A stretch of DNA of 64,000 nt from Bradyrhizobium sp. 149 (GTDB lineage Bacteria; Pseudomonadota; Alphaproteobacteria; Rhizobiales; Xanthobacteraceae), in assembly GCF_023073915.1 (NCBI RefSeq), contig NZ_JADPKK010000022.1:868001-932000 (forward strand). Reading direction: 5' to 3'. Shown here piece after piece: positions 36,174-45,511 of this stretch; the first letter of the stretch is position 1, and the number at the start of each line of letters is the position of its first letter. The notes under the pieces are model-generated. The model did no database searches, was not told where the DNA came from, and worked only from the letters and a program-made list of their open reading frames with translations. Position numbers and translations under genes: made by a program.

Positions 36174-37100
36174 ATGAGCGATCCACCTGGACCACAAAGG
36201 CCGAGAGGCGCTCGCGCATATGGCACGGAGTTTGCCGACTGTTTTGCCATGCCCGAGCCGCCGACGCATGTCCACCGTTCTTTGCGCCGCGGACTCCTTG
36301 CGGTCACCGAATTGCGGTTCGACCAACCGATCGAGCAGAGCACCTCGTTGGGATATGATGACGCATTCCTCGCATCGGTCTTTCTCAAGGACATCGTCGA
36401 TCACGAGTGCTGGTACAACGGCCGCCCTGTCCCGGTCGAGACCTGGGATGCAGGCAAGACCTATATCTTCGATCTGAGACAGGACCCCAGAGCACTCGTG
36501 CGCGGTCCTTCGCACGTCGTCCATTTCTATCTTCCGCTCGTATCGCTCAATGCCTTCGCCGACCAAAATGATTGCGGCAAGGTCTCGGAGCTGATCCACA
36601 AGCCCGGCATCGGCGGCGACGACAGCGTGATGAGGCATCTTGCACGAGCCGCCCTGGCGTCATTGAGAACGCCGCACGCGACGACTGGACTGCTGCTTGA
36701 CGAGATCCTGAACGGAGCATGTGCGCATGCGCTCGGACGCTACGGCACCACGCGATTCCCTGCTACGCGCGCTGCGGGCCTTAGCCAATCGCAGGAACAC
36801 CGGGCGAAGGAAATCATGAGCGAATCAATGGATGCGTCGCTTTCCGAATTGGCACGGGAGTGTGGTCTATCGGTGACCCATTTCACACGCGCTTTTCGAC
36901 ATTCGACCGGCGTATCGCCGCATCGATGGCTGCTTGGCCAGCGTGTGGGCAAGGCAAAGAGCCTCCTTGAACGATCGGACCTCACATTGGCGGAGATTGC
37001 AACACTCTGCGGCTTCTCAAGCCAGAGCCACCTCACTGCAGCGTTTAAGCAACATGCCGGCCTCAGCCCCGGACGGTGGCGGCGCACATTCAAGCCGTGA
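36174..37100 (+). CDS. AraC-family transcriptional regulator
   Basis: A 308-residue regulator. The first 195 residues form a ligand-binding-like region (with DLRQDPRALVRGPSHVVHFYL, a beta-rich stretch), followed by the AraC double helix-turn-helix at about 205-305, with ARECGLSVTHFTRAFRHSTG and LCGFSSQSHLTAAFKQHAG. It differs from the other two AraC proteins here. It follows the SDR gene by 37 bp and could regulate it; such pairs are frequent in Bradyrhizobium-type genomes. Confidence 0.9.
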   Translation: MSDPPGPQRPRGARAYGTEFADCFAMPEPPTHVHRSLRRGLLAVTELRFDQPIEQSTSLGYDDAFLASVFLKDIVDHECWYNGRPVPVETWDAGKTYIFDLRQDPRALVRGPSHVVHFYLPLVSLNAFADQNDCGKVSELIHKPGIGGDDSVMRHLARAALASLRTPHATTGLLLDEILNGACAHALGRYGTTRFPATRAAGLSQSQEHRAKEIMSESMDASLSELARECGLSVTHFTRAFRHSTGVSPHRWLLGQRVGKAKSLLERSDLTLAEIATLCGFSSQSHLTAAFKQHAGLSPGRWRRTFKP

Positions 37101-37368
37101 CGACGATCAGCCGCTGCTGCGTCCGCTTACGTGAATCACGAGCACGGTTCTGGTTCTTTTCCGCAATCGAGGGTCATTTCCTGAAAAATTGGAAGACCAG
37201 TTGGCGCCCCGTCCTCACATAGACGAAAGTGATTTGCCTTCGATCACAGTGATCCTTTATCCCAATCGTACCGAATGTTACGCTTGAGACCGCCACTACG
37301 TTCATCCGTCTTGGTACGTTTCCAGGTCATAGAACGTGGCACGTCGGTTGTCGGATTGATATTTCCAA

Positions 37369-40266
37369 ATGGCCCCACGCTGGCAAAGTAACAACATAAC
37401 AGCCGCTGCTGGCCCGACCCAAGACGAAGCCGCCCAGGAGATCTTCGTCTTCGGGCCGTTTCGCCTCGTCCCCGCACAGAGGCGGATTGAAAGGAACGGG
37501 AGCCCGGTCCAGCTGTCGGCGCGCGCATTTGACATCTTGCTCGCGCTGGTCCGGCAGGCCGGCAACGTGGTCAACAAGACGGATCTGATAGCCACGACAT
37601 GGCCGGGTGCCGACGTCGAGGAAAACAGCCTGCGTGTCCACATCGCGGCACTCCGCAAGGCACTCGGAGACGGCAACGGCGGCGCCAGATATCTGAGCAC
37701 GGTCTCCGGACAAGGCTACTGCTTCGTCGCTGCGGTCTCGCGCCCGGAACAGAGGCAACCTGCACCGACCCATCCGACTTACGTCCACAACCTGCCGGCA
37801 CAACCCCGGCAGGTGGTGGGACGCGAGCAAGCCATGCAGGACATCTCGGAAAGACTGAGAGCCAAACGCTTCGTCACGATCGTCGGACCGGGCGGCATCG
37901 GCAAGACCACGGTCGCGGTTTCCGCGGGACATGCGCTGCTCGCGGAATTCGCCGGGCACGTCCACTTCGTCGGTCTGGGCGAGACGGGCAACGCCGCGCT
38001 GGTTCCCGCAGCCGTCGCATCTTCACTTGGGCTGCTGGCTCGATCGAATGATCCCACCGGCAGTCTTGCGACACTCCTGCGCAAAGAGCGCATGCTGCTC
38101 GTTCTGGACTGCTGCGAGCATGTCATCGAAGCGGCGGCGGCGCTGGCCGAACGGCTCTATCAGGCGGCACCGGAGCTGCACATCCTGGCAACGAGCCGGG
38201 AGCTGCTGCGCGTCGAAGGCGAATTCACGTACCGTCTCCCGCCGCTGCCGAGCCCGCCAGAGAGGGCCGTTCTGACGGCCGCGAACGCCCTCGCCTATGC
38301 TTCCGTGAAACTCTTTGTCGAGCGCGCGACTGCGGGAGGCGGCGAATTCGCGCTGTCGGACGCGAACGCCTCTGATGTCGGCAATCTTTGCCGCCGGCTC
38401 GACGGCATCCCGTTCGCCATCGAGCTTACCGCCGCCCATGTGGGCGTATACGGCGCGAGAGCGATGGTCCAGCTCCTCGACCAGCACCTCAATCTGCTGT
38501 GGGAGGGACGACGCACCGCACTGCCGCGACACCGGACGCTGCGCGCAACCATCGAATGGAGCTACAATCTACTAAGCGAAACGGAACGCGTGATCCTCGG
38601 TCGGCTGTCAGTGTTCGTCGGCAGCATGACCCTGGATGCCGCGCGGTCGATTGCCGCGACCACGGAGGACGACGACACGATCCTGGCGATCATCGACAGC
38701 CTCGTCGCCAAGTCGGTGCTCGCGCTGAACATCGGCTCGCAACCGACCCGCTACCGCCTAGCCGACTCGACCCGGGCATACGCGCAAGAGAAACTTGCCG
38801 CCAGCGGAGAGGCCGGCGCGGTCTCGCGACGTCACGCCTGCTACTTTCACGGCCTCCTTGAAAAGATCGGCAGCGAAGCGAACCGAGACCTCTCGGCGGC
38901 TGCCGAAGAGTTCGGCAACGTCCGCGCGGCACTGGCGTGGTGCTTCTCCGATCAGGGGGACCGCAGGGCTGGCGTGGCCCTCGCAGCGGCATCAATACCG
39001 CTATTCTTCAAGCTGTCGCTCCTGGCAGAATGCGAACTCTGGGTCACCCGCGCCATCGAAGCACTCGATGAAACGACTGGGAGCATCCGGCACGGTCTCG
39101 TCCTTCACACTGCGCTTGGGGCGGCCCGCATGCTCACGGGACAGCTGGATGAATTGGGCGCAAGTCACCTCAACCGGGCGCTCGAACTGACAGAGAAGAT
39201 CGGCGACATACAAGGGCAGATCCGCTTGATCGACCAGTTACATTTGCTGCAATTGTTCGTCGGCAAGTATGATGAGGCATTGAGTACTGCCAAACGCGGC
39301 GAAGCCATCGCTCTCGCCAGCAACGATTCCATTGCGGTGGCGCGCATGCGCGTGTTGCTCAGCATCTCCTGCCAATATCTCGGAAAGTTCGTAGCCTCTC
39401 GCTCGTACATCGAATCGGCGTTGCTGCATCCTGACCTGGGTGGGGACGTCCCTAGCAGACTTACGCTCGAATATCCCAGACGCGCTCAGATCACCCTTGC
39501 ACGCGTTCTCTGGCTTCAGGGACATCCGGATCAGGCGACGCAAATGGTGCGCCGCGCCATCTCGGACGTCATTGCAGCGAACCATCCGGTGATGTTCTGC
39601 CGAGCGCTGCCATGGGCATTCGACGTCTTTTTCTGGAATGGCGACACGGAAGATTGCGAAGATCATATCGACAGATTCATCGTGGAGGCTCGAAGGCACG
39701 ACCTCGCCGTCCTCCGGATGGTCGGCGAGGCCATGAAGGGGGTTACACTGCTGGCCCGGAGCGAGACCGACGTCGGGTTCGCCATGCTGAGAGGCTCGAT
39801 CGAGAAGCTTCAGAGCCTGGATTTCGGTGCGGTGGCAGGGCTTCGCACGCCTCTCGCGGAAGCCCTGGCGGCGACAGGTCACGGGGACGAAGCCCTGGAC
39901 ACTATTGATCAGGCGATTGCTGAAGCCCGGCACAGCAACTTCATGATGGACATGCCCGACATGTTGCGCGCGAGGGCGGTAGCGCTGATGCACAAGAGCA
40001 ATCCGGATCTTCCGCAAGCGGAGCTGAACCTCGTGCAGGCGCTCGACGTCGCTCGCCGTCAGGGGGCGCTGGGCTATGAGCTTCGCGCGGCGATCCCGCT
40101 TGCGAGACTGTGGCAGCGAAGCGGCCGCCGCCAGGAAGCGCACGATATCCTGGCGCCCATCTATCAGCGATTTACCGAGGGATTCCAGACACGCAGCCTC
40201 GTGATGGCAAAAGGCTTGCTTGCCGAGCTCAGCCCGCCACTCTCGTGCTCGTTTGCGGCCAAATGA
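37369..40266 (+). CDS. STAND-type regulator: winged helix, NB-ARC ATPase, TPR-like
   Basis: A 965-residue protein. Residues about 25-120 form an OmpR/CadC-type winged helix (FGPFRLVPAQRRIER, then SLRVHIAALRKALG). The ATPase follows: Walker A GPGGIGKT at 173-180, Walker B LLVLDCCEHV, and the ARC segments RLDGIPFAIEL and LPRHRTLRATIEWSYNLL. The C-terminal 500 residues are Ala/Leu-rich helices of the TPR kind, ending in IYQRFTEGFQTRSL. Such proteins bind DNA and are thought to be switched by nucleotide and a ligand or partner on the repeats. The Walker B end reads DCCEH where the two paralogues have DNCEH. It is convergent with the paralogue at 40424-43321. No membrane segment is seen, unlike CadC. 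Confidence 0.88.
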   Translation: MAPRWQSNNITAAAGPTQDEAAQEIFVFGPFRLVPAQRRIERNGSPVQLSARAFDILLALVRQAGNVVNKTDLIATTWPGADVEENSLRVHIAALRKALGDGNGGARYLSTVSGQGYCFVAAVSRPEQRQPAPTHPTYVHNLPAQPRQVVGREQAMQDISERLRAKRFVTIVGPGGIGKTTVAVSAGHALLAEFAGHVHFVGLGETGNAALVPAAVASSLGLLARSNDPTGSLATLLRKERMLLVLDCCEHVIEAAAALAERLYQAAPELHILATSRELLRVEGEFTYRLPPLPSPPERAVLTAANALAYASVKLFVERATAGGGEFALSDANASDVGNLCRRLDGIPFAIELTAAHVGVYGARAMVQLLDQHLNLLWEGRRTALPRHRTLRATIEWSYNLLSETERVILGRLSVFVGSMTLDAARSIAATTEDDDTILAIIDSLVAKSVLALNIGSQPTRYRLADSTRAYAQEKLAASGEAGAVSRRHACYFHGLLEKIGSEANRDLSAAAEEFGNVRAALAWCFSDQGDRRAGVALAAASIPLFFKLSLLAECELWVTRAIEALDETTGSIRHGLVLHTALGAARMLTGQLDELGASHLNRALELTEKIGDIQGQIRLIDQLHLLQLFVGKYDEALSTAKRGEAIALASNDSIAVARMRVLLSISCQYLGKFVASRSYIESALLHPDLGGDVPSRLTLEYPRRAQITLARVLWLQGHPDQATQMVRRAISDVIAANHPVMFCRALPWAFDVFFWNGDTEDCEDHIDRFIVEARRHDLAVLRMVGEAMKGVTLLARSETDVGFAMLRGSIEKLQSLDFGAVAGLRTPLAEALAATGHGDEALDTIDQAIAEARHSNFMMDMPDMLRARAVALMHKSNPDLPQAELNLVQALDVARRQGALGYELRAAIPLARLWQRSGRRQEAHDILAPIYQRFTEGFQTRSLVMAKGLLAELSPPLSCSFAAK

Positions 40267-40423
40267 CCGCGGGGTGCGGTCACGAACGATGCGAGCGGGT
40301 TGCCGGTCCATGCTGGCATGCGATGAGCCGTCGGCGCGCAGCACAGGCGCCGTCACAAGCGAATTGCGAAAGGTTCTAGGGCACGGAGGGATGCGGCGCT
40401 GATGTCGCTCCCCGGGGCATCGC

Positions 40424-43321
40424 TTACGATCCCAACTTCGCCAGCATTGCGCGCGCGTCGCGGAGGTCGGCTGTCTCGAAGCCTTCGGTGAACTTGTCGT
40501 ACGCGGACGCCAGAACATTGCGTGCATCGGCCGGACGTCGCTCGCTCATCCTCAATCGAGCCATACTGATCGCCGTCCTCAGCTCCCAGAACAATGCGCC
40601 CTGGTTCCGCGCTAGTTCGAACGCCCTGTCGAAGGCCCGCGCGGCAGAGATCGTCGAGCGGCGCTCGCCGGGAAGCAGCAGCAGTTCGCCCTTGATGCGC
40701 CAGAGTTCGGCGATATACCACCCCTCGTATCTCGCCTCGCATCGCGCGAGCGCGTCGGCGGCGGTCGCAAGCCCCTCCGACACGTCGCCGGCCTCGCCGA
40801 GACATGCCGCGAGTTCGCCGAGGGGAAGCAGAAAGCGCGGCAGGTAGCGCGCCTCGCCCGCGACCTCAAGCGCCTTGCGCAGCAAGGGTAATCCGGCCGC
40901 GAGGTCGCCTTGGCGCGAGATCAGCATGCCCCTGAAGGCGCGCGCCCATACGTTCCACAGGCGGATCGGGTGACGCTCAGTGTGCTCGATCAGCATCGTG
41001 CAATAGCGCTCGGCCGCGTCGAGATCGCCAGCGAGGAAGGCAATCGGGCAAGCGCCCTGGCCGAGGACGCTACAGAATGTAAGGGCGTGACCACTGATCC
41101 GGCCTTCCTCGACGTTGCTCTCAACGACGTCCAAGGCCTGATCTGCGAGGCCAAGCAGCCACAGGATCCGCGCCTGGAAGTAGCGCGTCGAGACCCGCAG
41201 GTCGAACCGGAACCGGATGACCTGAGGCTTGGCCGCCAGATCCGAGAGGCGAGACATTGTTCGTCCGATATGATGATACGCCTGCCGCTGATCGCCGAGA
41301 TAATGCAGCGTAGTGGCGAGCAGCCGGTCGGCCATCATGCGGTCGACCGGATTGCCGGCGTCGGCCACGACCGTCGCGAAACGATGCGCAAATTCGAGGG
41401 CCCTCTGGAATTCGCCATTGTTGAACTGATCGATGCAGAGCCCCCAAAGCGCGCGCAGCAGATAGTCTCTGTCCTCGAGCTGCTCGGCAAGCTGCAGGGT
41501 CTCAGCCCAGGCGGAACCGGCCTCCCGGGCCCTTCCAACACCGTACATCAGCGACCAGCCGCGTGCGGCCGACAGCTGCATACGAATTCGCAGCCCGTTC
41601 GCGGCCGTCGGATCGAGGCGCGCCAGGGCGAGTTCGGTCCGCTCGCGGCATTCGGTGAGGAGCGACAATTGAACCCAGAGTGGAACCGCCGCCGCCGTCA
41701 AGGCTGCCCCGAGTTGGGGGTCTCCGCCGGATGAGAAGGCCCAATCAAGACTCGTGCGCACGTTATCGATGTGCCGCCCATAGACGGCGAGCCACTCCGC
41801 TTGCGACGTTGTTTCGCTGTCCGCTTCGGCGCCCGCGAAGAATCTGCAATAGTATTTCGCCTCGCGGCGGGCGGCGTCCGGATATTCTCCGGCGGCGTGC
41901 AGCTTCTCCAACGCATAGGCACGCGTTGTATCCAGCAAGCGATAATGAGGGCTGTCGCCGCGAATATCGGCCAGCACGAGCGACTTTGCCACCAGTCGGG
42001 AAAGCTGGCCGGTCGCGTCGCCGATGCCCTCGCCGGCTGCCGCAATCACTGCATCGAGCTGAAATTCTCCGGCGAATATGCCGAGCTGCCGGAGCAGCCA
42101 CGCCTCGTGATCCGGCAGCAGGTCGTAGCTCCAGTCGAGCGTTGCGCGCAGCGTTTGCTGCCTCGGCAACGCCGTGCGCCGGCCGGTCGTCAGAAATTTG
42201 AACCTGTCATCGAGAAGTGCGGCGATCTTCGGCGGGCTGAGCATGACTGCGCGCGCTGCCGCAAACTCGATCGCGAGCGGAATGCCGTCGAGCCGCCGGC
42301 AGATGGCTGCGATGGCGCCGATGTTCTCCTCGTCGGACACAAAGCTTGAACCCAGCGCCTTCGCTCTTCTCGTGAATAATTCCACTGAGCTGTACGCAGA
42401 TGCGGCGGCGGGTTCGAGCCGGACTTCAGGCGGCACACCCAGAGGGGGCACGCGGTAGACATGCTCCCCCTCGATGCGCAGCGCCTCCCGGCTTGTCGCA
42501 ACAATGAACGTCCCGGAGCAGCGGCTGATAACCAATTCGGCCACCTGCGCCACTGCATCAATGACATGTTCGCAGTTGTCGAGGATGAGCAACAATGGCC
42601 GAGGACCGATCGCGCGCGCGATGGAGTCCGGCGAAATTTCCTCGCCCTCGAGCTTGGTGCCAAGCACTCCAGCGATGACAGAGCAGACGAGTCTGGGATC
42701 GGACAGTGAGGCCAGTTCGACCAGCAACCGGTCAGCCAAAAAGCCGGTCGGCGGCGTTCTGGCGGCCTCCAGCGCCAGCGCAGTCTTTCCGATCCCACCG
42801 GGCCCGACCAGGCTCACCACGCGATAGGCCGACAGAAGCCGCCACAAATGCGCGATCTCGGCGCTCCGGCCGATGAGGTCGAATGATGCGCTGGGGATAT
42901 TGATCGACGGCGGCAGCCCGGTTGCGGCAGATCGTTGTGGCGTGTCCATATGCCGGATCCGCCACGTTCCCAGCAGGCGATAGCCTCGGCCAACGGCAGT
43001 TGACAGCATGTCGCGATCAGAACCAAGGGCTTTTCGGATCGCTGCGATATGGACGCGAAGTGCACTCTCCTCGACAAAGACGCCCCGCCAGACGCGCTCC
43101 GTGAGGTCCTTCTTGGTGACGAGTTGACCCTGCGCCTGAACCAATTCCGCAAGAATCTCGAAGGCACGTCCTCCCAAGGGAACGAGCTCCCCCGCCGAAC
43201 GCAACTCGCGTCTGACAAGATCGATTTCCCATTCCGCGCAAATGTAGACGGGTCGCGGGCCTGGCTCAGCCATCATTGGGACAGCCCAAGCGGTTTCATC
43301 ATTTTCAGTCCAGCTTACCAT
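40424..43321 (-). CDS. STAND-type regulator: winged helix, NB-ARC ATPase, TPR-like
   Basis: A 965-residue paralogue of the flanking proteins. The start taken is the ATG giving MVSWTENDETAW, with AAGGA close upstream; a TTG at 43396 would add 25 residues. The winged helix holds SALRVHIAAIRKALGSD and GRGYRLLGTW; Walker A is GPGGIGKT about residue 174, Walker B LLLILDNCEHV, then RLDGIPLAIEFAAAR and LPRQQTLRATLDWSYDLL. The repeat region ends in YDKFTEGFETADLRDARAML, wording also seen in TPR-carrying adenylate cyclases of rhizobia. It lies back to back with a tiny exported protein gene on the same strand, which ends just upstream. Confidence 0.87.
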   Translation of the reverse strand: MVSWTENDETAWAVPMMAEPGPRPVYICAEWEIDLVRRELRSAGELVPLGGRAFEILAELVQAQGQLVTKKDLTERVWRGVFVEESALRVHIAAIRKALGSDRDMLSTAVGRGYRLLGTWRIRHMDTPQRSAATGLPPSINIPSASFDLIGRSAEIAHLWRLLSAYRVVSLVGPGGIGKTALALEAARTPPTGFLADRLLVELASLSDPRLVCSVIAGVLGTKLEGEEISPDSIARAIGPRPLLLILDNCEHVIDAVAQVAELVISRCSGTFIVATSREALRIEGEHVYRVPPLGVPPEVRLEPAAASAYSSVELFTRRAKALGSSFVSDEENIGAIAAICRRLDGIPLAIEFAAARAVMLSPPKIAALLDDRFKFLTTGRRTALPRQQTLRATLDWSYDLLPDHEAWLLRQLGIFAGEFQLDAVIAAAGEGIGDATGQLSRLVAKSLVLADIRGDSPHYRLLDTTRAYALEKLHAAGEYPDAARREAKYYCRFFAGAEADSETTSQAEWLAVYGRHIDNVRTSLDWAFSSGGDPQLGAALTAAAVPLWVQLSLLTECRERTELALARLDPTAANGLRIRMQLSAARGWSLMYGVGRAREAGSAWAETLQLAEQLEDRDYLLRALWGLCIDQFNNGEFQRALEFAHRFATVVADAGNPVDRMMADRLLATTLHYLGDQRQAYHHIGRTMSRLSDLAAKPQVIRFRFDLRVSTRYFQARILWLLGLADQALDVVESNVEEGRISGHALTFCSVLGQGACPIAFLAGDLDAAERYCTMLIEHTERHPIRLWNVWARAFRGMLISRQGDLAAGLPLLRKALEVAGEARYLPRFLLPLGELAACLGEAGDVSEGLATAADALARCEARYEGWYIAELWRIKGELLLLPGERRSTISAARAFDRAFELARNQGALFWELRTAISMARLRMSERRPADARNVLASAYDKFTEGFETADLRDARAMLAKLGS

Positions 43322-43389
43322 CAATCCTTCGAAGGACACAGGTCGCCGGACGGCGGGTGCCTGCGGCCCCGTGTCACGATGCGCTCTCT

Positions 43390-43668
43390 TCAGCAACCGC
43401 GGCAGATCGATCCTTCCAGCATCTTCTCGAGCCGAGCGTCTTCCTTGGTGATAGTCGAATCCGTGCCGAGCAACGGTCCCATGGTCGCGTGACCACGACT
43501 GTCCGACGGAAGCGCGGTGCCCAGCGAGTTCGTTCCAGGCGCGGCGGCGCTCGTGCCGAGCGCGCCGCCGCTCTCCATCGACATATGCGATCCCATGCCG
43601 CCGCGGGCCGACGCACTGTCCGAGAGGGCAACGCTAGCGAGGATAAAAATAACAGCAAATGATCTCAT
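43390..43668 (-). CDS. small exported protein, function unknown
   Basis: A 92-residue protein with a signal peptide (residues about 1-22, ending SASA). TGGAG eight bases upstream supports the start. The mature chain is Gly/Ser/Met-rich with GTALPSDSRGHATMG and ends in LEKMLEGSICRGC, giving a terminal CxxC. The pattern (GTDSTITKEDARLEKML) recurs in short rhizobial periplasmic proteins. It is the first gene upstream of the STAND regulator at 40424-43321 and overlaps its longest possible frame, so the two may be co-transcribed. The role is unknown. Confidence 0.72.
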   Translation of the reverse strand: MRSFAVIFILASVALSDSASARGGMGSHMSMESGGALGTSAAAPGTNSLGTALPSDSRGHATMGPLLGTDSTITKEDARLEKMLEGSICRGC

Positions 43669-43922
43669 CGCTTACACTCCAGATGTTTTGAACTGTCCGC
43701 CTCCCAGAAACGAACACCGGACGAGTTTGACCACGCACAACCGCGCGAGAATTCTGACAACGATGACAGACTCTTCCCGCAAGAGTGATGCACATTCGCC
43801 AGGGTTTTCCACCAGGACAACCTACATAAGCATCATCAAGAACAAATTTCGGAAACGCCACCAGCCGAGCAGCGATCATCGCCAAGCGTCTCTCCGCACA
43901 GAGCAAGCAATGGAGAATCGCT

Positions 43923-44165
43923 ATGAGTGCATTCAAGATCTTGATCGCCGCGGCGCTGATCTCAACGGCAACGATATCGTCCGCATCCGCAGCCTGGTCC
44001 TTCGCCGATCAGGAGCCGGCTGCCTTCGCATCGATGTACCCCGATCGCGACGTGCTGAATGGTGGCGCGCTGACGCCCGCCGGCCGAATGGGCCTCGAGC
44101 GGCCGGGTGGTGCCGCGCCCGTATTCGGCGTGGGCCGCCTTCACAACCAACATTGGCGTCGATGA
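43923..44165 (+). CDS. small exported protein, function unknown
   Basis: An 80-residue protein with GGAG seven bases before its ATG and a signal peptide (residues about 1-23, ending SASA). The mature part reads WSFADQEPAAFASMYPDRDV, then LNGGALTPAGRMG, a combination I know from short conserved rhizobial proteins of unknown role. There are no Cys. It is divergent from the exported protein at 43390 and lies between two STAND regulators. Confidence 0.75.
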   Translation: MSAFKILIAAALISTATISSASAAWSFADQEPAAFASMYPDRDVLNGGALTPAGRMGLERPGGAAPVFGVGRLHNQHWRR

Positions 44166-44803
44166 CGACACGCTGCAATCGGGCATCCTGCGTCCTGCGA
44201 GGTGCAGATGATGGTGTCCGCAGTCCGGGAGTGCGACCGCGCCGTGCGGCGCACCCTGCCGGCGTCTCAGCAAGGCCGATCACGAGGATCCCGACAACCG
44301 CGCCCCGGGAACTGCAGAACTTGACAGTTCTTCAGCATCCTAAACCGGCCGCGGCGCCGCGCTATAGTCGGACCGCCGGCTGCTACACGCCCTCCTCCAG
44401 CGCCCCGCAATGCACGGCCCTGCGGCGGCGATCTAGCGCACGAGAGAATCGTGCGGGTTGCCGCGGACCTCGAGCGCGACGCTTCCATTCCGGCATTCGA
44501 ATAATGACATCGCCAACGGACTTCCGTCGATCGCGCATCTCCAGATGATGCGCTTCACCGGCGAGAGATGGGAATGGTTTTGTCCGCTGCCGGACGCGTG
44601 CGGACCAGGCGGCGCGTTCGCCTGACTAGTGCGCGACGGTCTCGGTCGGATCAGCCGTCGATGCCTGACGTCAACGCGCCCGGCGACTTCGTGCAAAGAC
44701 GAAAAGGTTCGTTCGATCAACACTGCGGATGCGACGCGCGCATGCACATGTCTTGCGTGCGGGCCGAGGCGTTCCCGGCGTCGCTTTCTCAAGGAGATGT
44801 TCG
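44166..44803. other. 640-bp region with no supported gene
   Basis: Frames are short and overlap on both strands. One plus-strand frame from about 44209 (ATG ATG) gives a 39-codon Arg-rich peptide with no signal or ribosome site. No hairpin with a T-run and no tRNA were seen. The 3' end holds the promoter of the next small exported protein. Confidence 0.4.
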
Positions 44804-45031
44804 ATGACTACACTGAAGCTCTTGTCAGCCGGATTCGTGGTCGCAGCCATGATTGCCCCCCCCGCAATGGCGCGCGAAGGCAACGTGAAGCGTACCAATG
44901 CCGAGGCCTATGCGTCGGCTCAGCGCGTGCCTGACACCTCCAAGCGCGGCTGCACCCGTGCTCCCGACGTCGGCGCGTACGCAACCGCCCCCTGGCGCCG
45001 GCCGCCCTGCGAGCCCACGTCAGGCTACTGA
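44804..45031 (+). CDS. small exported protein, VGAxATAPW family
   Basis: A 75-residue protein; AAGGAGA lies about seven bases before the ATG. The signal peptide covers residues about 1-24 (ending AMA). The mature part ends with a Cys, then APDVGAYATAPWRRPPCEP. The same motif, with the two Cys spaced alike, ends the protein at 57890-58135, so both belong to one small family. The cysteines may form a disulfide. A hairpin follows the stop codon. It lies upstream of the third STAND gene, 480 bp away. Confidence 0.75.
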   Translation: MTTLKLLSAGFVVAAMIAPPAMAREGNVKRTNAEAYASAQRVPDTSKRGCTRAPDVGAYATAPWRRPPCEPTSGY

Positions 45032-45511
45032 GCTCGCGAACCGGACAAGTCCGGTTCACGCCGACTGGAAGTTGATCGTCTCAACGTTCCGGATCTTGAC
45101 CTCTCGGCGGGAGTAAGACGGCGGCTCACGATCAGGCCGCCGTTCCTGCCGCTGGTTGCGCGTCTCCTGGAAGCATTTGCGCTCCGGAGCTGTTGCGCTG
45201 ACCATTCCCGGCGATGTGGCAAATGATGCCTTCACCTGATGGCATCAGCCGCCTTCGACCGCCCCTCCCATTCTGACACACGCCCGACCTCGTCACGAAT
45301 TCGTGTATCGAACACGAGCGCGTCGGGTGTCAGCATTGACGATGAACGAAGCGCCGGCGACGGAGCGGGCCTTCTTGACACGCCGGCGATCTCCCTGCAG
45401 GAGACCCAAGCGCATTGGCGCTTTCAAATTCTTGCCAAGGGTCGGTGATCTCAAGGACGGACTCGTGATTTCCGCCGGATCACAGCAACGGAATTGATTC
45501 ACGGACCCGCT
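45032..45511. other. intergenic region with two hairpins
   Basis: Two inverted repeats follow the small exported protein gene: GAACCGGAC/GTCCGGTTC at 45038-45057 (2-base loop) and ACGGCGGC/GCCGCCGT at 45118-45143 (10-base loop). Neither has a T-run, so they are weak terminators at best. The rest has short frames only, and leads to the third STAND gene. Confidence 0.45.
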
